Below, piece after piece: positions 21,412-32,038 of a DNA stretch of 64,000 nt. The stretch is from Guillardia theta CCMP2712 (lineage: Eukaryota; Cryptophyceae; Pyrenomonadales; Geminigeraceae): NCBI RefSeq assembly GCF_000315625.1, contig NW_005434566.1, forward strand, positions 140,903-204,902. The letters run 5' to 3'. Under the pieces are notes generated by a model. The model had not been told where the DNA came from and did no database searches. It saw nothing but the letters and a program-made list of their open reading frames with translations. A program made the translations under genes and the position numbers. Positions within the stretch are counted from its first letter, which is position 1; the number at the start of each line of letters is the position of its first letter.

Positions 21412-21527
21412 TCAACAACTTTCAATAGCATGCTCAACAACTTTCAATATCATGCTCAACAACTTTCAATATCATGCTCAACAACTTTCAATATCATGCT
21501 CAACAACTTTCAATAGCATGCTCCCCA
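21412..21527. repeat. 22-bp tandem repeat, about five copies
   Basis: The unit begins CAACAACTTTCAATATC and ends CATGCT. It repeats five times; the outer copies differ by one base (ATAGC for ATATC). The copies are nearly identical, suggesting recent expansion. Confidence 0.9.
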
Positions 21528-21719
21528 ATCTCAGAATCCACAGCAAAACATCACAAAGAACACACTTATGGCTTCACTGATTATGGCCATTGCGTTCAAC
21601 TCTGTAATTCCAAAGGTTCATATCAATTTCAAACTATCTACTAGTCATCTAGAGGATGACATGAGAACTTGAAAATTAGAAGAGAATTTTGGGTGTTACT
21701 TCTGAAATAAGTTTACAGT

Positions 21720-23150
21720 GTTAGGGCACAGTGCGGGGTGTAATCGAGGACCCCGCTCACCCCTTTGACCACCCTTCCATTTGACCCTATTTGAACCCCC
21801 TACTTCAGGACACTCCACCCGGCCTCCAAACTGACACCCCCTACCCACCCAATTTATATACACACCCCAAAAGATACTATGAAAGTACCCACTAATCATA
21901 TCTTATAAGAGCACCCCTACCCACACTTGCCTGTCCCTCTTTTCTTTTTTTTTCCCTCCCCGGCAAAAACCCTGAGAATTCCTGAGTACCCCTACCCCCT
22001 TGTAATGAACTTCAGTACCTCTTGAACCTACTTCCAAACCACCCCTACTGACCTAGATTTACGACCCCTGTTTGCCATAAACAAGTACCCTACCCCATAT
22101 ATACATGTTAAAACTAAAAAGGACCACCCCACCACACAGGACATACCACCCTCCATTCAAACATGACCACCACCACCCTTACAAACATTTTCATTCACAC
22201 ATAGAAAATACCCCCCATGAGTACCAAACAGGACCTACCCCACCATAGTCTTCATCGAAATGAACCGGTCCCAACAGAAGTCGCTCGGTTGGACCCATGA
22301 AACCGACCACCCTCTTCCACCCTCCCCCCTCCACCCCTCTACCCCTCACCTGACCTTGCGCCGCGGTCGTAAGCTAAAAATGTTTTAGTCTTTAAGTGTC
22401 AAAAAGAGAGTTTTAAAAAATTTGTAGTGCTGTATCGGGAGATCATTACCAAGATTGCAATCTGGGTCAAGAGATCTTTTGAAATGTCTCCTTCTCGCTA
22501 AAATACCCCACCCACTCAAACAACGTCTACCCGCTACCCCCTGTTATACCTACAAAGTACCCTAATCTGAAAAGTACCACCCCATCCATCTAGGAGTTTG
22601 TTCTGCAGGAGAGAAGGGCCGGGCACTACTGTATGTTCAAATGAAGGACCCCACCCCCTGACTCGTTCAGTACCCCCCTTTTTACCCATTCCATCGGCCA
22701 CTGCTTGTAGCATTTCAGCCCCCTCTGGACATGCATACCCCCCTCAGTGCGGTACCCCCAATTTAACCATAAACTACGGGGTACTTCGTGGTAACCTTTG
22801 ATTTCTCGTCCCCGGTACCCCTACCCCTTGTTTCAGCCAGGCCTCCACTGACCTTTCTAAATCCCCCACCCCCTACCGTCCACCCGTTTCCAACAAGGCT
22901 TTGCCTACAGTCTTCACACCCACCCCAAGGTAAACAGTACCCACCCATGATTATCTATACCCCTCCTTCCTAACCCACGGTTAAGTGTCCAACCCCACCA
23001 TGCTACGATTAAATATTTGTGACCTCACATGGACCCTACCCCTTTCCACAACCACCCCATATTTCGAATATGAACAACTACCCCACCATATCCTTCTCCC
23101 ATTCAAAGTACCCACCAAAAGATGACCACCCCCCATTCTGTACCCCCGCC
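21720..23150. repeat. TACCCC/CCACCCC tract 3
   Basis: The longest continuous tract, about 1.4 kb, strongly C-rich on the top strand throughout (GTACCCCTACCCC, CCACCACCACCC, TACCCCACC). It is interrupted by a short unrelated stretch at about 22365-22500. No GC-rich island is attached. It ends near 23150. Confidence 0.77.
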
Positions 23151-23671
23151 TCCCCTTCCCTTCCTTCCCGCTACCTCCTCCCTTTCGCCCCCCACTGTGC
23201 TCCGGCCGCTTTCTCATCCTTCCTCTTGCTCTGCCATCAGGTCGTTGAGAGCATCGTGCTGATCCTTCTAGTTGCTTGCTCTTGTTGACGGGATCTTGCG
23301 TCCTCTTCTTTTCCCTCCGCCTTGTGCATTGCCTGGGCTGCCCTTCATATCTGGCCCCCGGCCTCCACTCAGCAACCCCTTCGGTATCCCATTGTTGGTC
23401 AAGCGTTCTCATGCCATGCCGATGAATACCAGATGAAATCAATCTTGGCAGCAGATAAACATTCCATTACGCATGTCTTTGCAGCTGTTTTGCGAGAAGG
23501 GGGTTCCAGCAGCATGATTGCGGCGTAGTGAATAAGGGTGACGGAACAGTGGGGGTTTGAGCTGCGAGCTCTTCGGATCTGCTTGCTTTCCGCACACGAC
23601 GCCGGATTGAATCATAACTTTCTGTACAAGATAGAGAACCTGCAGCTCGTGAAAGGGTAGGGGAAGAGACC
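23151..23671. other. Upstream region of the RWP-RK gene
   Basis: Sequence between the tract and the start codon at 23672. No gene is supported here. It presumably holds the promoter. Confidence 0.45.
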
Positions 23672-26600
23672 ATGGATCCAGACGGTAAAGAATGTCGATG
23701 TTGCTCGATGCTCTCGAGTAGATGCTTGCGAGAGGATGTGGAGTGATCAGTTCCCACAACTTGCCCGCAGTCTGAATTCTCTGTTTACATTTTTGTGGGC
23801 ATGGTTCGACTGCATGCTGTGTTCTCCCTTGCTTGTTTCATACGTGAGATGCTCTTTGCCTGACGTGCTGGTTCACCCTGGCAGGAGACGATGGGGACGT
23901 CCACTTGGATCTGTTTGGCGACAGCAACCTCGACAGCGATCTAAGAAATCTCTTCTCTCCTTCCAGCAGCCCCAACCTGCCACCGTCCGATCTCGCTGAG
24001 GATGGATTCGAGATCCCTGAGAACCAGAACCCTCTCCCCCAGCCAGCCATCGCCACCACGACCAAGACTGTACATGGGAGCATGGCAGCCATGAATTCAG
24101 CGTTGAGCGGGAATGCTGGGGCAGGTCTGGTGGGCAAGGCGGCAGTAGGAGGCCCTGCTGGTGGCGCTGCACTCCATAGTGCTGCTGCTCGAGCCGTCCC
24201 GACGACGGTGACGAACGCCAAGGGGCCGAAGATGCCAGTGTACACGAAGACACAGGGGCACGCTCCGGCATCACAGATGCAGCAAGTGCCTCAGCAACAG
24301 AATCCAAACATGCTCTCGACCGACTCGAAGGCAGTGACATCGGTAAACTTCGCTCTTGTTGTTGCTGGGGAGTAGTGATAGGATGGGCGTGAGCGCGCGT
24401 CGAGGAGGCTGACTTGTTTGTGATCGCAGTATGACATAAGAAAGAGGTTCTCGATGCAGATGAGCGATGCAGCGGCGAGCTTGAGGTGATAGGATGTGAG
24501 CGATAATGCGGACGGGTTCTGATTTGCCTTGGCACCACAGGGTGACACTGCCAACGTTTAAGAAGGCCTGTCACCAGCACGGGATTACGAAATGGCCTCA
24601 AAGGTACAGGACTTTCGTTTCAGCCTCTGATCTTCCGGTGACGTGTACACAGACGTTTGAATGCAATAGAAACAAGACTGACCAAGATCCGTGAAGACAT
24701 GAAAAAAGTTCCGTTAAGTGCTCAAGTAGGCTGAGCAGGACGGAGGTGTCAGCAAGTGATGTTGTCTTCAGACACGATTAAAGGCAGAAGCGGCGACGCT
24801 GACAACAGAGAGACAGGTTCTGACATGGCACATGACTGTGATGTTGGGAATGAGTCTTGCTTGAAAGAACATCTTCGACGGGAAACTGGACTCCCTCCCC
24901 CCCGACGGATACTCTCTAATTGACCTGTAAGCTGACGAGCAAGGAGAGTTTGTGCGGGAAAGAAACCTCACAGTTTGAGCAGATCTGATGTAGCGGGGGA
25001 AACTCAAGTCCTTCCCCAGAAGGGAAACCAAGCAAGGTCTATGGAGGGGGTGTCTGTCAAGTCAGAGGACAGGTACAGAAGTTTCCTCCCCTCGCCTGTT
25101 CCTATCTTGACTTGCCCTCCCTGTTCCTCCTTGAACAGCAGAAACTTGTCGTCTGAGCTTGCAGAGCATGGCGCGGCTGATAGACCTCCAGCAGCGACGA
25201 AACCCGTGAGGACGAGGCATTCTTGTTGGCCAGCAGCTGACCCTCCTGCAGGGCACAGCACAGGCACGGGGTCCTGCTCCTCCTGCCAAGAAGCAGGGAG
25301 CGGCTGAAGGATACCGGGGTGAACTTCGGGGGGGAGGGGGAAGAAATCCGGATGTGCACCCTCCATGGCAAGAGTTTGAGGAGAGCGGGTGGGGGGCAGC
25401 GGGAGCGAGTGCAGGAGGGCACGGGCAGGGCGGGGCAGATGATGTGGGGATTGTTGCGCCGGAGGAGATTCTGGAGGTGAGCAGAGGAAGGGAGGAGAGG
25501 AAGAGGACGGAGAGGACGGGAGGAGAGCTGTCTGATCTGATGATGGCACGATGGTGATACCGGTAGCCTTGGGTATACCGATTGTCATGGAAAGGATGTT
25601 GGAGGAGGTGTGGGAGGCAGAAGAACGAAGACATCATGTTGTTGATGGTTATGAGCGTCAAGCTGATGTTTTCTTGTAGCAAGCTGATCGACCTCGGATA
25701 CGAAGGCAAGGAGCCTCGCAAGATGTACAGGTACATGTTCACTTCTTAGAGAATTTCTCCCTTCACGGCATCCCTCGTGTTAAAAGTTTGCATGTTGCTC
25801 CTGTTACCGAATCCTCCTCGTTCCCACCCTCACCTTTGCACGTTACATCTCCTACCTCAGTTTTCTGGCCTGTGTACCGTCTGACTCCCGTGGCAGGCAC
25901 AGATAGAGAGGCTAGAGGAAGAAAACAGCTCTCTGCGAGCCATTTCCAAGTATCTTATGCAGGAGAGGAAAGAGCTCGTCAAGAAGGTGATGCAGATGCA
26001 TTTTGCTCCGGGGATGTCTTGTTTACTCATTGCTCAATGCCTTTCAAAACTTTCATGCTGATCCCTCCCTTTCTTGACCCTCCCTCATCTCTCCTGCATT
26101 TCCTCTCTTCGCTCCTCTTTATCCCATGCAGCCTCCTGTTGTCTTCTTTGCAGCTATCCTATTACTGAGCTCTCCGTTGGCTTCCAGGCTGAGATTGCGT
26201 CAAAACGAAACCAAAACCTGATGAGTCTGATGAAAGTGATGAGATGGAAACTGGGATGTAACGAGCAGGTAAGCCAAATGCTTGCGCCTCTGCTGTTGTT
26301 GAATTGTGTCTCTGTCGCTCGTTCATGCGTTCAACGCTGATACTTGTGACAGGATGTTGAGCATGACGAAATGGGGCATGGCCAGCCAGCAGGGTGAGGA
26401 GGAGAGAAAGAAGGGACGAGGGAGGAGAATAGGAGGGCAAGGGGAGTGGGAGAGAACAGGGCGGGAAGGGAAGGAGTCAGTGACTCAGGTTTCTGCTGAT
26501 GTTGTAAAGATTCTGATGTAAACCCGCAGGTCGTCGATGCAGGATGCGAATATTTTTTTGGGGGAAGAGATTGGTGTTGATGTAGGTGAGTGAAGACAAA

Positions 26601-26750
26601 AATTGTTTGACAAAGAGCTGTAGATGTTTCATGATGGTGGTGGCGATGGCCAAATTAGAATGATCATGAAGATGGAGGAGATGATGATTGTGATGACGAT
26701 GAAAGTGAAAAGGAAGGGGACGAGGAGGAGGAGCAGGTGCGAGTGTGGTT

Positions 26751-26791
<41 letters not shown>

Positions 26792-26844
26792 TGCATGAAG
26801 ATGATCTTGAGGACGAGGAGGAGCGAGAAGAGACAGGGTTGTAG
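23672..26844 (+). CDS. RWP-RK domain transcription factor
   Basis: Predicted nuclear regulator of the RWP-RK (NLP/RKD) family, known in plants and algae for nitrogen-response or gametogenesis control. Exon 1 is 23672-23684 (MDPDG) and exon 2 is 23885-24342 (acidic DDGDVHLDLFGDSNL, then Gln/Ala-rich). The RWP-RK domain spans exons at 24430-24487 (YDIRKRFSMQMSDAAASL), 24541-24603 (VTLPTFKKACHQHGITKWPQ) and 24653-24725 (RRLNAIETRLTKIREDMKK). Phases match at each junction. The signature core reads KWPQRR rather than RWPxRK. A basic coiled coil follows (TRLKAEAATLTTERQ, 24772-24816). Later exons include QIERLEEENSSLRAISKYLM near 25900-25987 and AEIASKRNQNLMSLMKVMRW near 26190-26270. The last exon is very acidic, contains a run of Glu-Gln pairs (26755-26790), and stops at 26844. 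Exons between 24820 and 25890 are only partly resolved. Confidence 0.82.
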
Positions 26845-27911
26845 ACAGCTCTGACTGAAGTGTGCAGGTGATCGAGGGTTGACAAATTTAGAGTTCAATG
26901 CGGATGGGATGCTAGCAGAAGGTTCAACATACGGGGTGAGAGTCGAGGGGACTGACAACATAAAGTCTCAGATGGAGGGATAAGAGATCATGTCAATGGG
27001 CCGGACCATGACGCAAGACTGCAAGGGAGCGACATCTGGTAAGGAAATGTCCTGGGTTTGTTGTGTTTGTAGAGACCCAAAATGACGATGAGGGAGTCTT
27101 GGCTTGTTGTTGAAGATCATGGAAGTGATGATGATGAGAACAGAGTTGTTGGTGTCCTACTTGTTTTCCCTGCTCCTGCTCTTGCAACCCGATGATGTAG
27201 ATGATGGTGCTGTTTCAGGTTTTCTGGGGGGGCTGGAGATCATCCGGACGAGTTATTGTCTGATCTGATCTAGTCTACTATTTTTCTGTTTCTGTTTTTT
27301 CCTTTTTTGTGGTTTTTTGATGGGAGAGACGCTGCGGATCGGCTGGGAAAGGTGCAACAAGTTTGTTTCAAGAAGATAGAAGAATGCAGTGGAGGATGAT
27401 GATGATTACCATGATGAATGTGATGATGATGAAAATGAGGATGACTCCTTCATTCAAAAGCTAGTATCTCTACCCCTCATGTTGTTCCCTCCTGTTTTAT
27501 GCTTGTAAATTTGAAATCCTAAGCATTACCTCGTAAATTACAATGAAAGTTGACACAATCACGACATTGACGCGAGTGCGATGCAAAGGACACGCCAAGG
27601 CTTGCAGCATTCATTATGCAATCACTTGAAAGTCTTGCTCCCTCTCCTCTCATTCCCATAGCATCCTTCTCTCACTTCCCTTCTACTCCTTTGCGTTCAT
27701 TCTCCTTCCTTTCTCTTGGCTCAAGGTTGTCATCTTTGCGTTGTTAGCTGATCTTAGCAAGAACAAGAAAAGGTTTGAGCTCCTCAGCACCTACTCAAAC
27801 ACAGTCAAACCCTTGACATGCACACACCAAACTCGTCAAGTCTCACTCTCAAGTAACAGGAAGTCTTGATCCAAGTACGCGATCTGCAGAGTTTCTTCAC
27901 TTCTGCCTGCC
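26845..27911. other. Intergenic region
   Basis: Sequence between the RWP-RK stop and the 3' end of the minus-strand cluster. It is rich in GATGATG/GATGAC runs and contains no recognised gene or RNA. Confidence 0.5.
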
Positions 27912-28440
27912 TCATTGGAAGCAAGACACCTCATACTCCTGCGACTTTTCTCCGTCCGCAGCGAACGTGAAACTCAGCACCTTGTTGCCCACTGGCTTCC
28001 ATGAACCCCTCGCCTCCACCCCATTGCCTATCACGGTGGCATCACATAACTCGCTGCGATCAGGAAACAAATGTGGGCATGAGAGTAGGCTGAGAAGAAG
28101 AACACCATGAAGAAAACAAACAAGAACAAAAACGAACAACAAAGACAAAACAAACGACTGAGAGATCAACAAGACCAAGACGATGAAATAGAAACCGGAT
28201 TGGTTGGCTTTCATCTCAACAACAACATCCTTTGGCTCCTCCCTGCCTCGCATCGTTAGCCCGCACCCTCCCGCTCCTGACGCGCTGCAGTCACAAGATT
28301 GAGCATGTCGCTTCCAGTGGCGCTCGTTTCAACTAGGAGGGAACTTCAGTGACAGAGAGGAGTCGAGCTCATGCGATCTTCTTACCTGGTCGTCACTCTC
28401 ACTGTCACTGAACCTGCGCCGTCAACGTCAGGGCTGAGAA
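27912..28440 (-). CDS. Exon cluster of unassigned protein (C-terminal part)
   Basis: Three minus-strand exons look coding: about 28434-28383 (PDVDGAGSVTVRVTT), 28293-28193 (SGAGGCGLTMRGREEPKDVV) and 28053-27912 (ELCDATVIGNGVEARG then KPVGNKVLSFTFAADGE), stopping at 27912. The first two join in phase. The last join is not in phase by my reading, so one splice site is misplaced. The alternating hydrophobic pattern suggests a beta-sandwich domain; I recognise no family. A short exon at about 28977-28935 also joins in phase. The cluster could be the 3' portion of the La-type gene at 29002-30658, or a separate gene whose start I cannot see. Confidence 0.45.
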
Positions 28441-28585
28441 CAGAAGAAGGGGAAAGCACAACAGTTTCTCCGAGCGAGCGATGGCTCGGAAACTGCGTGA
28501 CATGTCAGTGCATGACACAGAGGAGAAGAAACACAATGAGGCGATCGCTACGCCCCATCAATCTTGTGTGAGCATTCAGATACGA

Positions 28586-28695
28586 GGACAGGAGGAGGAG
28601 GAGGAGGACAGGAGGAGGAGGAGGAGGAGAGGGAGGAGGAGAGGGAGGAGGAGGAGGAGGAGGAGGAGGAGGAGGAGGAGGAGGAGGAGGAGGAG
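28586..28695. repeat. (GGA)n trinucleotide repeat
   Basis: Near-pure AGG/GGA triplets on the top strand, interrupted by GGACAGG and GAGAGGG variants. It lies between exons of the minus-strand cluster and is probably intronic. Confidence 0.9.
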
Positions 28696-29001
28696 AAGTG
28701 CAATTCAACTTTCCTATTCAAGTTCATGGGATGGTTCAAAAGCTGATATTTTCCTGCGATGACCTGATACATCATCAACACAATCCAAGAACAACAAAAG
28801 AATATCAAATAAGAGAACACAAGGAACATCGGATCAGAACACATGTTTGTAAAACCAGTACAGAAGCATCAAGACAATTGTGAGAGCTCAGCACAAGATA
28901 ACACATAACAAGGAAACAGTTGTAGATCGTACGATGATTCACCTCAACTTGTTTGGTCGGAGCTGAGAACGGGTTGACGCTGTCATGGAGGGAGGAACAA
29001 G

Positions 29002-30658
29002 TCAACATGTTTCCATCTCATCCGGACAATCAGCAGACACTAACGTCTTGAGCTGCTTGAGAAGATCGACAACGTTCTGGTCAGGGATCCCCTTGCTGCA
29101 GCAAATCAGATCAAAGTGAGAAAAGCAGACAACAGTGAGACGAACAACTAGGTGCTCTTTACATGGGCTGAGAAATCGGCCATGATGAGAATAGAACAAG
29201 ACGGGGAGAAGGAGATGATCGTGGAGGGAGACGGGAATGAGGAGGAGGAGCAAGAGGATCAGGAACAGAGTAAAAGAAAGAGGGGGAGAGGGGTTGGAGA
29301 TAAGACGAGGGAGGAGAAGAAGGGAGATATAAAAAGCATCCAAACATGAATCGAACAAACCTGGACAGGAGTTGCTCTCTGATCAATTTTTTGGTCATTC
29401 TAGAACAGACACAACTCGTGACAAGAGGTCAACGCATGAAAGAAAAGAAAAAATGGCGATGACGATTACGATGGGGATGATGGTGACGATGATAACGATA
29501 GGGATGAAGAGTATTAATGGTGCTATTTGTGGTTATGGCAAGGAAAGAACGTGGTTGACAAAGGGAATTGAGATACTTGTCACCGACGAGATGAGATCAG
29601 TTCAGATGAGATCAGATCAGAGGAGATGAGATGAGATGAGATAAATGAGATGAGATAAGATGGGATGGGATGGGATGGGATGAGATGAGATGAGATGAGG
29701 GGAGGTGAGGTCAGGAGCAACAAACCTCAACATCTTGGCATATTGTTGGATGGAGGCCGTGTCCCCGATGCCTTGGATGTCGTCTTTGGCGGCAAGGAGG
29801 AAATTCTCTCCTGCACTTTCATCGCTCGTCTTGTCTTGACCTGCACTGGCTTCTTTCTTCCAGTCGAGCTTCTTGTCTCTTGACAACAACTCTCGTCAAG
29901 AGAGAAGGGCTGTCAGACACAACTCACGAATATTCCTTCTTCATCATCGTCTGAAGTTTCTTTCCCTCATACAAAACCTCCGTCTTCACCAACTTCTCGG
30001 CTGTATCCTGGCTGTTTGCAAGCAGACCAATCACCATCAACATCAACAAATACATACTGGTTGCTGATGCCATACTGGTTGCTGATGCCATAAACATTCT
30101 TACCTTTCAAACTCAATGCATGCAATCCCATCAAAAACTCCATGTTTCGCTCGTTCCATCCGCACACTCAGCACCTTTACCCACAGAGCCTCCAATCAGC
30201 CGCGTTCGCAACTTCCCCCATCCTCTCACCTTGCCGTACTTCGAGAAGAACTTCTGCAGCTGCTGCAGAGTCGAGCTCTCAGGCAGAAGACCAACAACAA
30301 CACTCTTGTCAAGGGTCTTGTCTTGTGTCGGTATCGGAGAAGTCCTCCGTATCATTGTTCCTTCCGCGTTCACCTCCACCGTCTTAGAGTCCCTCACACT
30401 ATCGATCATCATCGACGTCGTCGCTCCCATCATTGACAACCTCTTGAACTTTGCGATCAGCCCAAGCGAGACCCACCCCTGCGGGTCCTCGGAGATCTTG
30501 TTCATCAGGAAGGTATCTCGCGGAAGATTGGAGTCGCTGAAGTAGAACTCCAACTGTTCCCTGATCTGCTCGAGCTTGCTCTTTCCGTCTGCCTCTGAAC
30601 TCCCTCCTCCCACTGCCTTGTTCTGGGTGATCCGCTCTGCCCCATCAGATGCGCTCAT
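29002..30658 (-). CDS. La-motif/RRM RNA-binding protein
   Basis: La-related protein that, by family, would bind UUU-OH ends of RNA polymerase III transcripts. Exon 1 begins at ATG 30658 (MSASDGAERITQ) or possibly 30724 (MSSFGKPTN). The La motif follows: EQIREQLEFYFSDSNLPRD, then GWVSLGLIAKFKRLSMM and a DSVRDSKTVEV helix. RRM1 starts KSVVVGLLPESSTLQQLQKF and is completed in the next exons (30174-30104, VLSVRMERAKHGVFDGIACI; 30011-29928, DTAEKLVKTEVLYEGKKL). Two more exons (29878-29726 and about 29097-29002) give a charged linker and a helix DQNVVDLLKQLKTLVS ending at a stop. All junctions are GT-AG and in phase. At about 270 residues it is shorter than vertebrate La. The second atypical RRM was not seen, so it is a minimal La or the 3' end lies further down. 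Confidence 0.82.
29606..29700. repeat. TGAGA/TGGGA pentamer repeat
   Basis: Runs of GATGA and GATGG pentamers on the top strand, inside the intron between La-type exons 29878-29726 and 29097-29002. Confidence 0.88.
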
Positions 30659-30942
30659 ACCGCGGCGCAAGCTCCGAGCAAAGCGCAGAGAGTGTGGGTT
30701 GGTCGGCTTGCCGAAGGAAGACATTTGATTGGAGGTTGTTGAGAAGTGCTGAAAACATCGCATCAGTTGCTGTTCTGTCGCAGATGAGCAAACGATGAAA
30801 GATCCAAGTCGTTACCTTGATCGAGCTCCGAGAGACGAGAGAGCAACTCTTGCCTTGTAACAGGAAGCCTTCTGAATTCAGAATGAAACGACTGGTCGGT
30901 GAGGCAAACAAGAGAAAACTCGGCGCTGCAGACTAGAGTGTT
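30645..30942 (-). CDS. Overlapping upstream reading frame, helical protein fragment
   Basis: An exon at about 30928-30817 reads AEFSLVCLTDQSFHSEFRRL then VTRQELLSRLSELDQ and ends at a GT donor in phase 1. It joins in phase to the acceptor before 30751 and continues ALLNNLQSNVFLRQADQPTL to a stop at 30645. That second exon is the same DNA as the start of the La-type gene, read in another frame. The two frames overlap by 14 bp at ATG 30658 / TGA 30645. The helical pattern (QELLSRLSELDQALLNNL, then TLSALCSEL) faintly resembles a GST-like C-terminal fold; that is inference only. Its own start is not visible. It could be a real upstream gene, an alternative 5' exon, or chance. Confidence 0.35.
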
Positions 30943-31384
30943 AGCCAAGAACATTTCACACAATGAAATCTCGTCACTGACATAGCAATGTTACAGAGAC
31001 ATGTTGGGGAAAGTGAATGAAGATTGTGATGGGGATGCAGATACAGAGAAAGGATTGGAAAAGTTGGAGAAGGCAAGAGAAGAGAGGGGAAGAGAAGCAG
31101 CAACATGGCACAGCAGCATATCTTCATCATCTTACATGTTCTCATCAGCATTGTTCCTTCTCCCTTCGCCCCTGCCGCCATCGCTGCCAGCATGACCGTG
31201 ATGCGCCCCGCCATTAATGGATGAGATGACTGCTAGTTGATATCCCCGGTGTTGCTAGTGTAAATGATCCAAAAATTTCAAAAACCATGAGCTAAAATTG
31301 CAATCAATTACTTCTCAAAACTTCAAAAACACAAATTGTATTTGAAATCTTTCAATCTGTGGATAGCAGGAGCTGAGGCGGACT

Positions 31385-31650
31385 TGAGGAAAGTCTCATG
31401 TACCCCCTGCATTCCCCATGAGTACCCACCCTTTTCTAACCACCAACGATCTCATTTCGTGGCGCTCCTCTATGTCCCACAGCACCCCCATCAGCTAACC
31501 CCAATAAAAGTGTACCCCACCCACCATTGAATTGCGATATTGAAAATGTACCCCTTCATTTCAGCGGTAATCACCCCTTTTTGACATTGAAAATGGCACA
31601 ATGCATGTACCCCGTACCCATATGAAGATACCCCCACCCTGAGGGTTAAA
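31385..31650. repeat. TACCCC tract 4 (short)
   Basis: Top-strand GTACCCCCTGC, GTACCCACCC, GTGTACCCCACCCACC, GTACCCCGTACCC and ATACCCCCACCC within 270 bp. Same type as the long tracts, with no attached GC-rich island. Confidence 0.65.
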
Positions 31651-31659
31651 CCCTGTCAA

Positions 31660-31735
31660 AGTTATTAGGCGCCATGCAGGGCTTGAACCAGTAACCACGT
31701 AAGCGAGGCATGCGCTGATACCACTCCACCACCAC
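31660..31735 (-). pseudogene. tRNA-like segment (degenerate tRNA or tRNA-derived element)
   Basis: On the minus strand TGGTGGAGTGG resembles a polymerase III A box and GGTTCAAGCCC resembles a B box, at roughly tRNA spacing. Between them is a possible anticodon arm around CTCGCTT. The acceptor stem does not pair and the T-stem is imperfect, so it is not a confident functional tRNA. It abuts CCACCACC triplet repeats. Confidence 0.35.
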
Positions 31736-32038
31736 CACCTCCTCCTCCACCACCACCACCACCACATCTTGCTCCTCCTTCTGAACTATACGCACCTTCT
31801 GTTGATCCTTCTCCTGCTACTTCTCCAACTTCCCCTGCTCCATCCCTGATTCTCCGACAGCTGCTTGTGCAGCGCACTGCTCATGCTCATGGTCCCGATC
31901 CTGCCTTCCTGCTCCGTTATCTCTCTTACTCACCGATTGTGCAGACGTAGTTTCTCCTCATTCCTTCACTTCTGATCAACGAGCTGCCTGGAAGCGCTTC
32001 CTTCAGTTTTCCTGAGGCTTCAGCAGCTACACAGGACC

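Larger units (their letters stand above)
30960..32038. other. Intergenic region with short TACCCC tract
   Basis: No gene recognised. A short C-rich TACCCC tract occupies about 31385-31650 (top strand), followed by the tRNA-like segment at 31660-31735 and CCA/CCT triplet repeats to about 31770. The desaturase promoter should lie at the right end. Confidence 0.5.

Noticed and set aside
21412-21527. Tandem repeat as a CRISPR array
   Set aside because: The units are contiguous with no variable spacers, and the context is eukaryotic.
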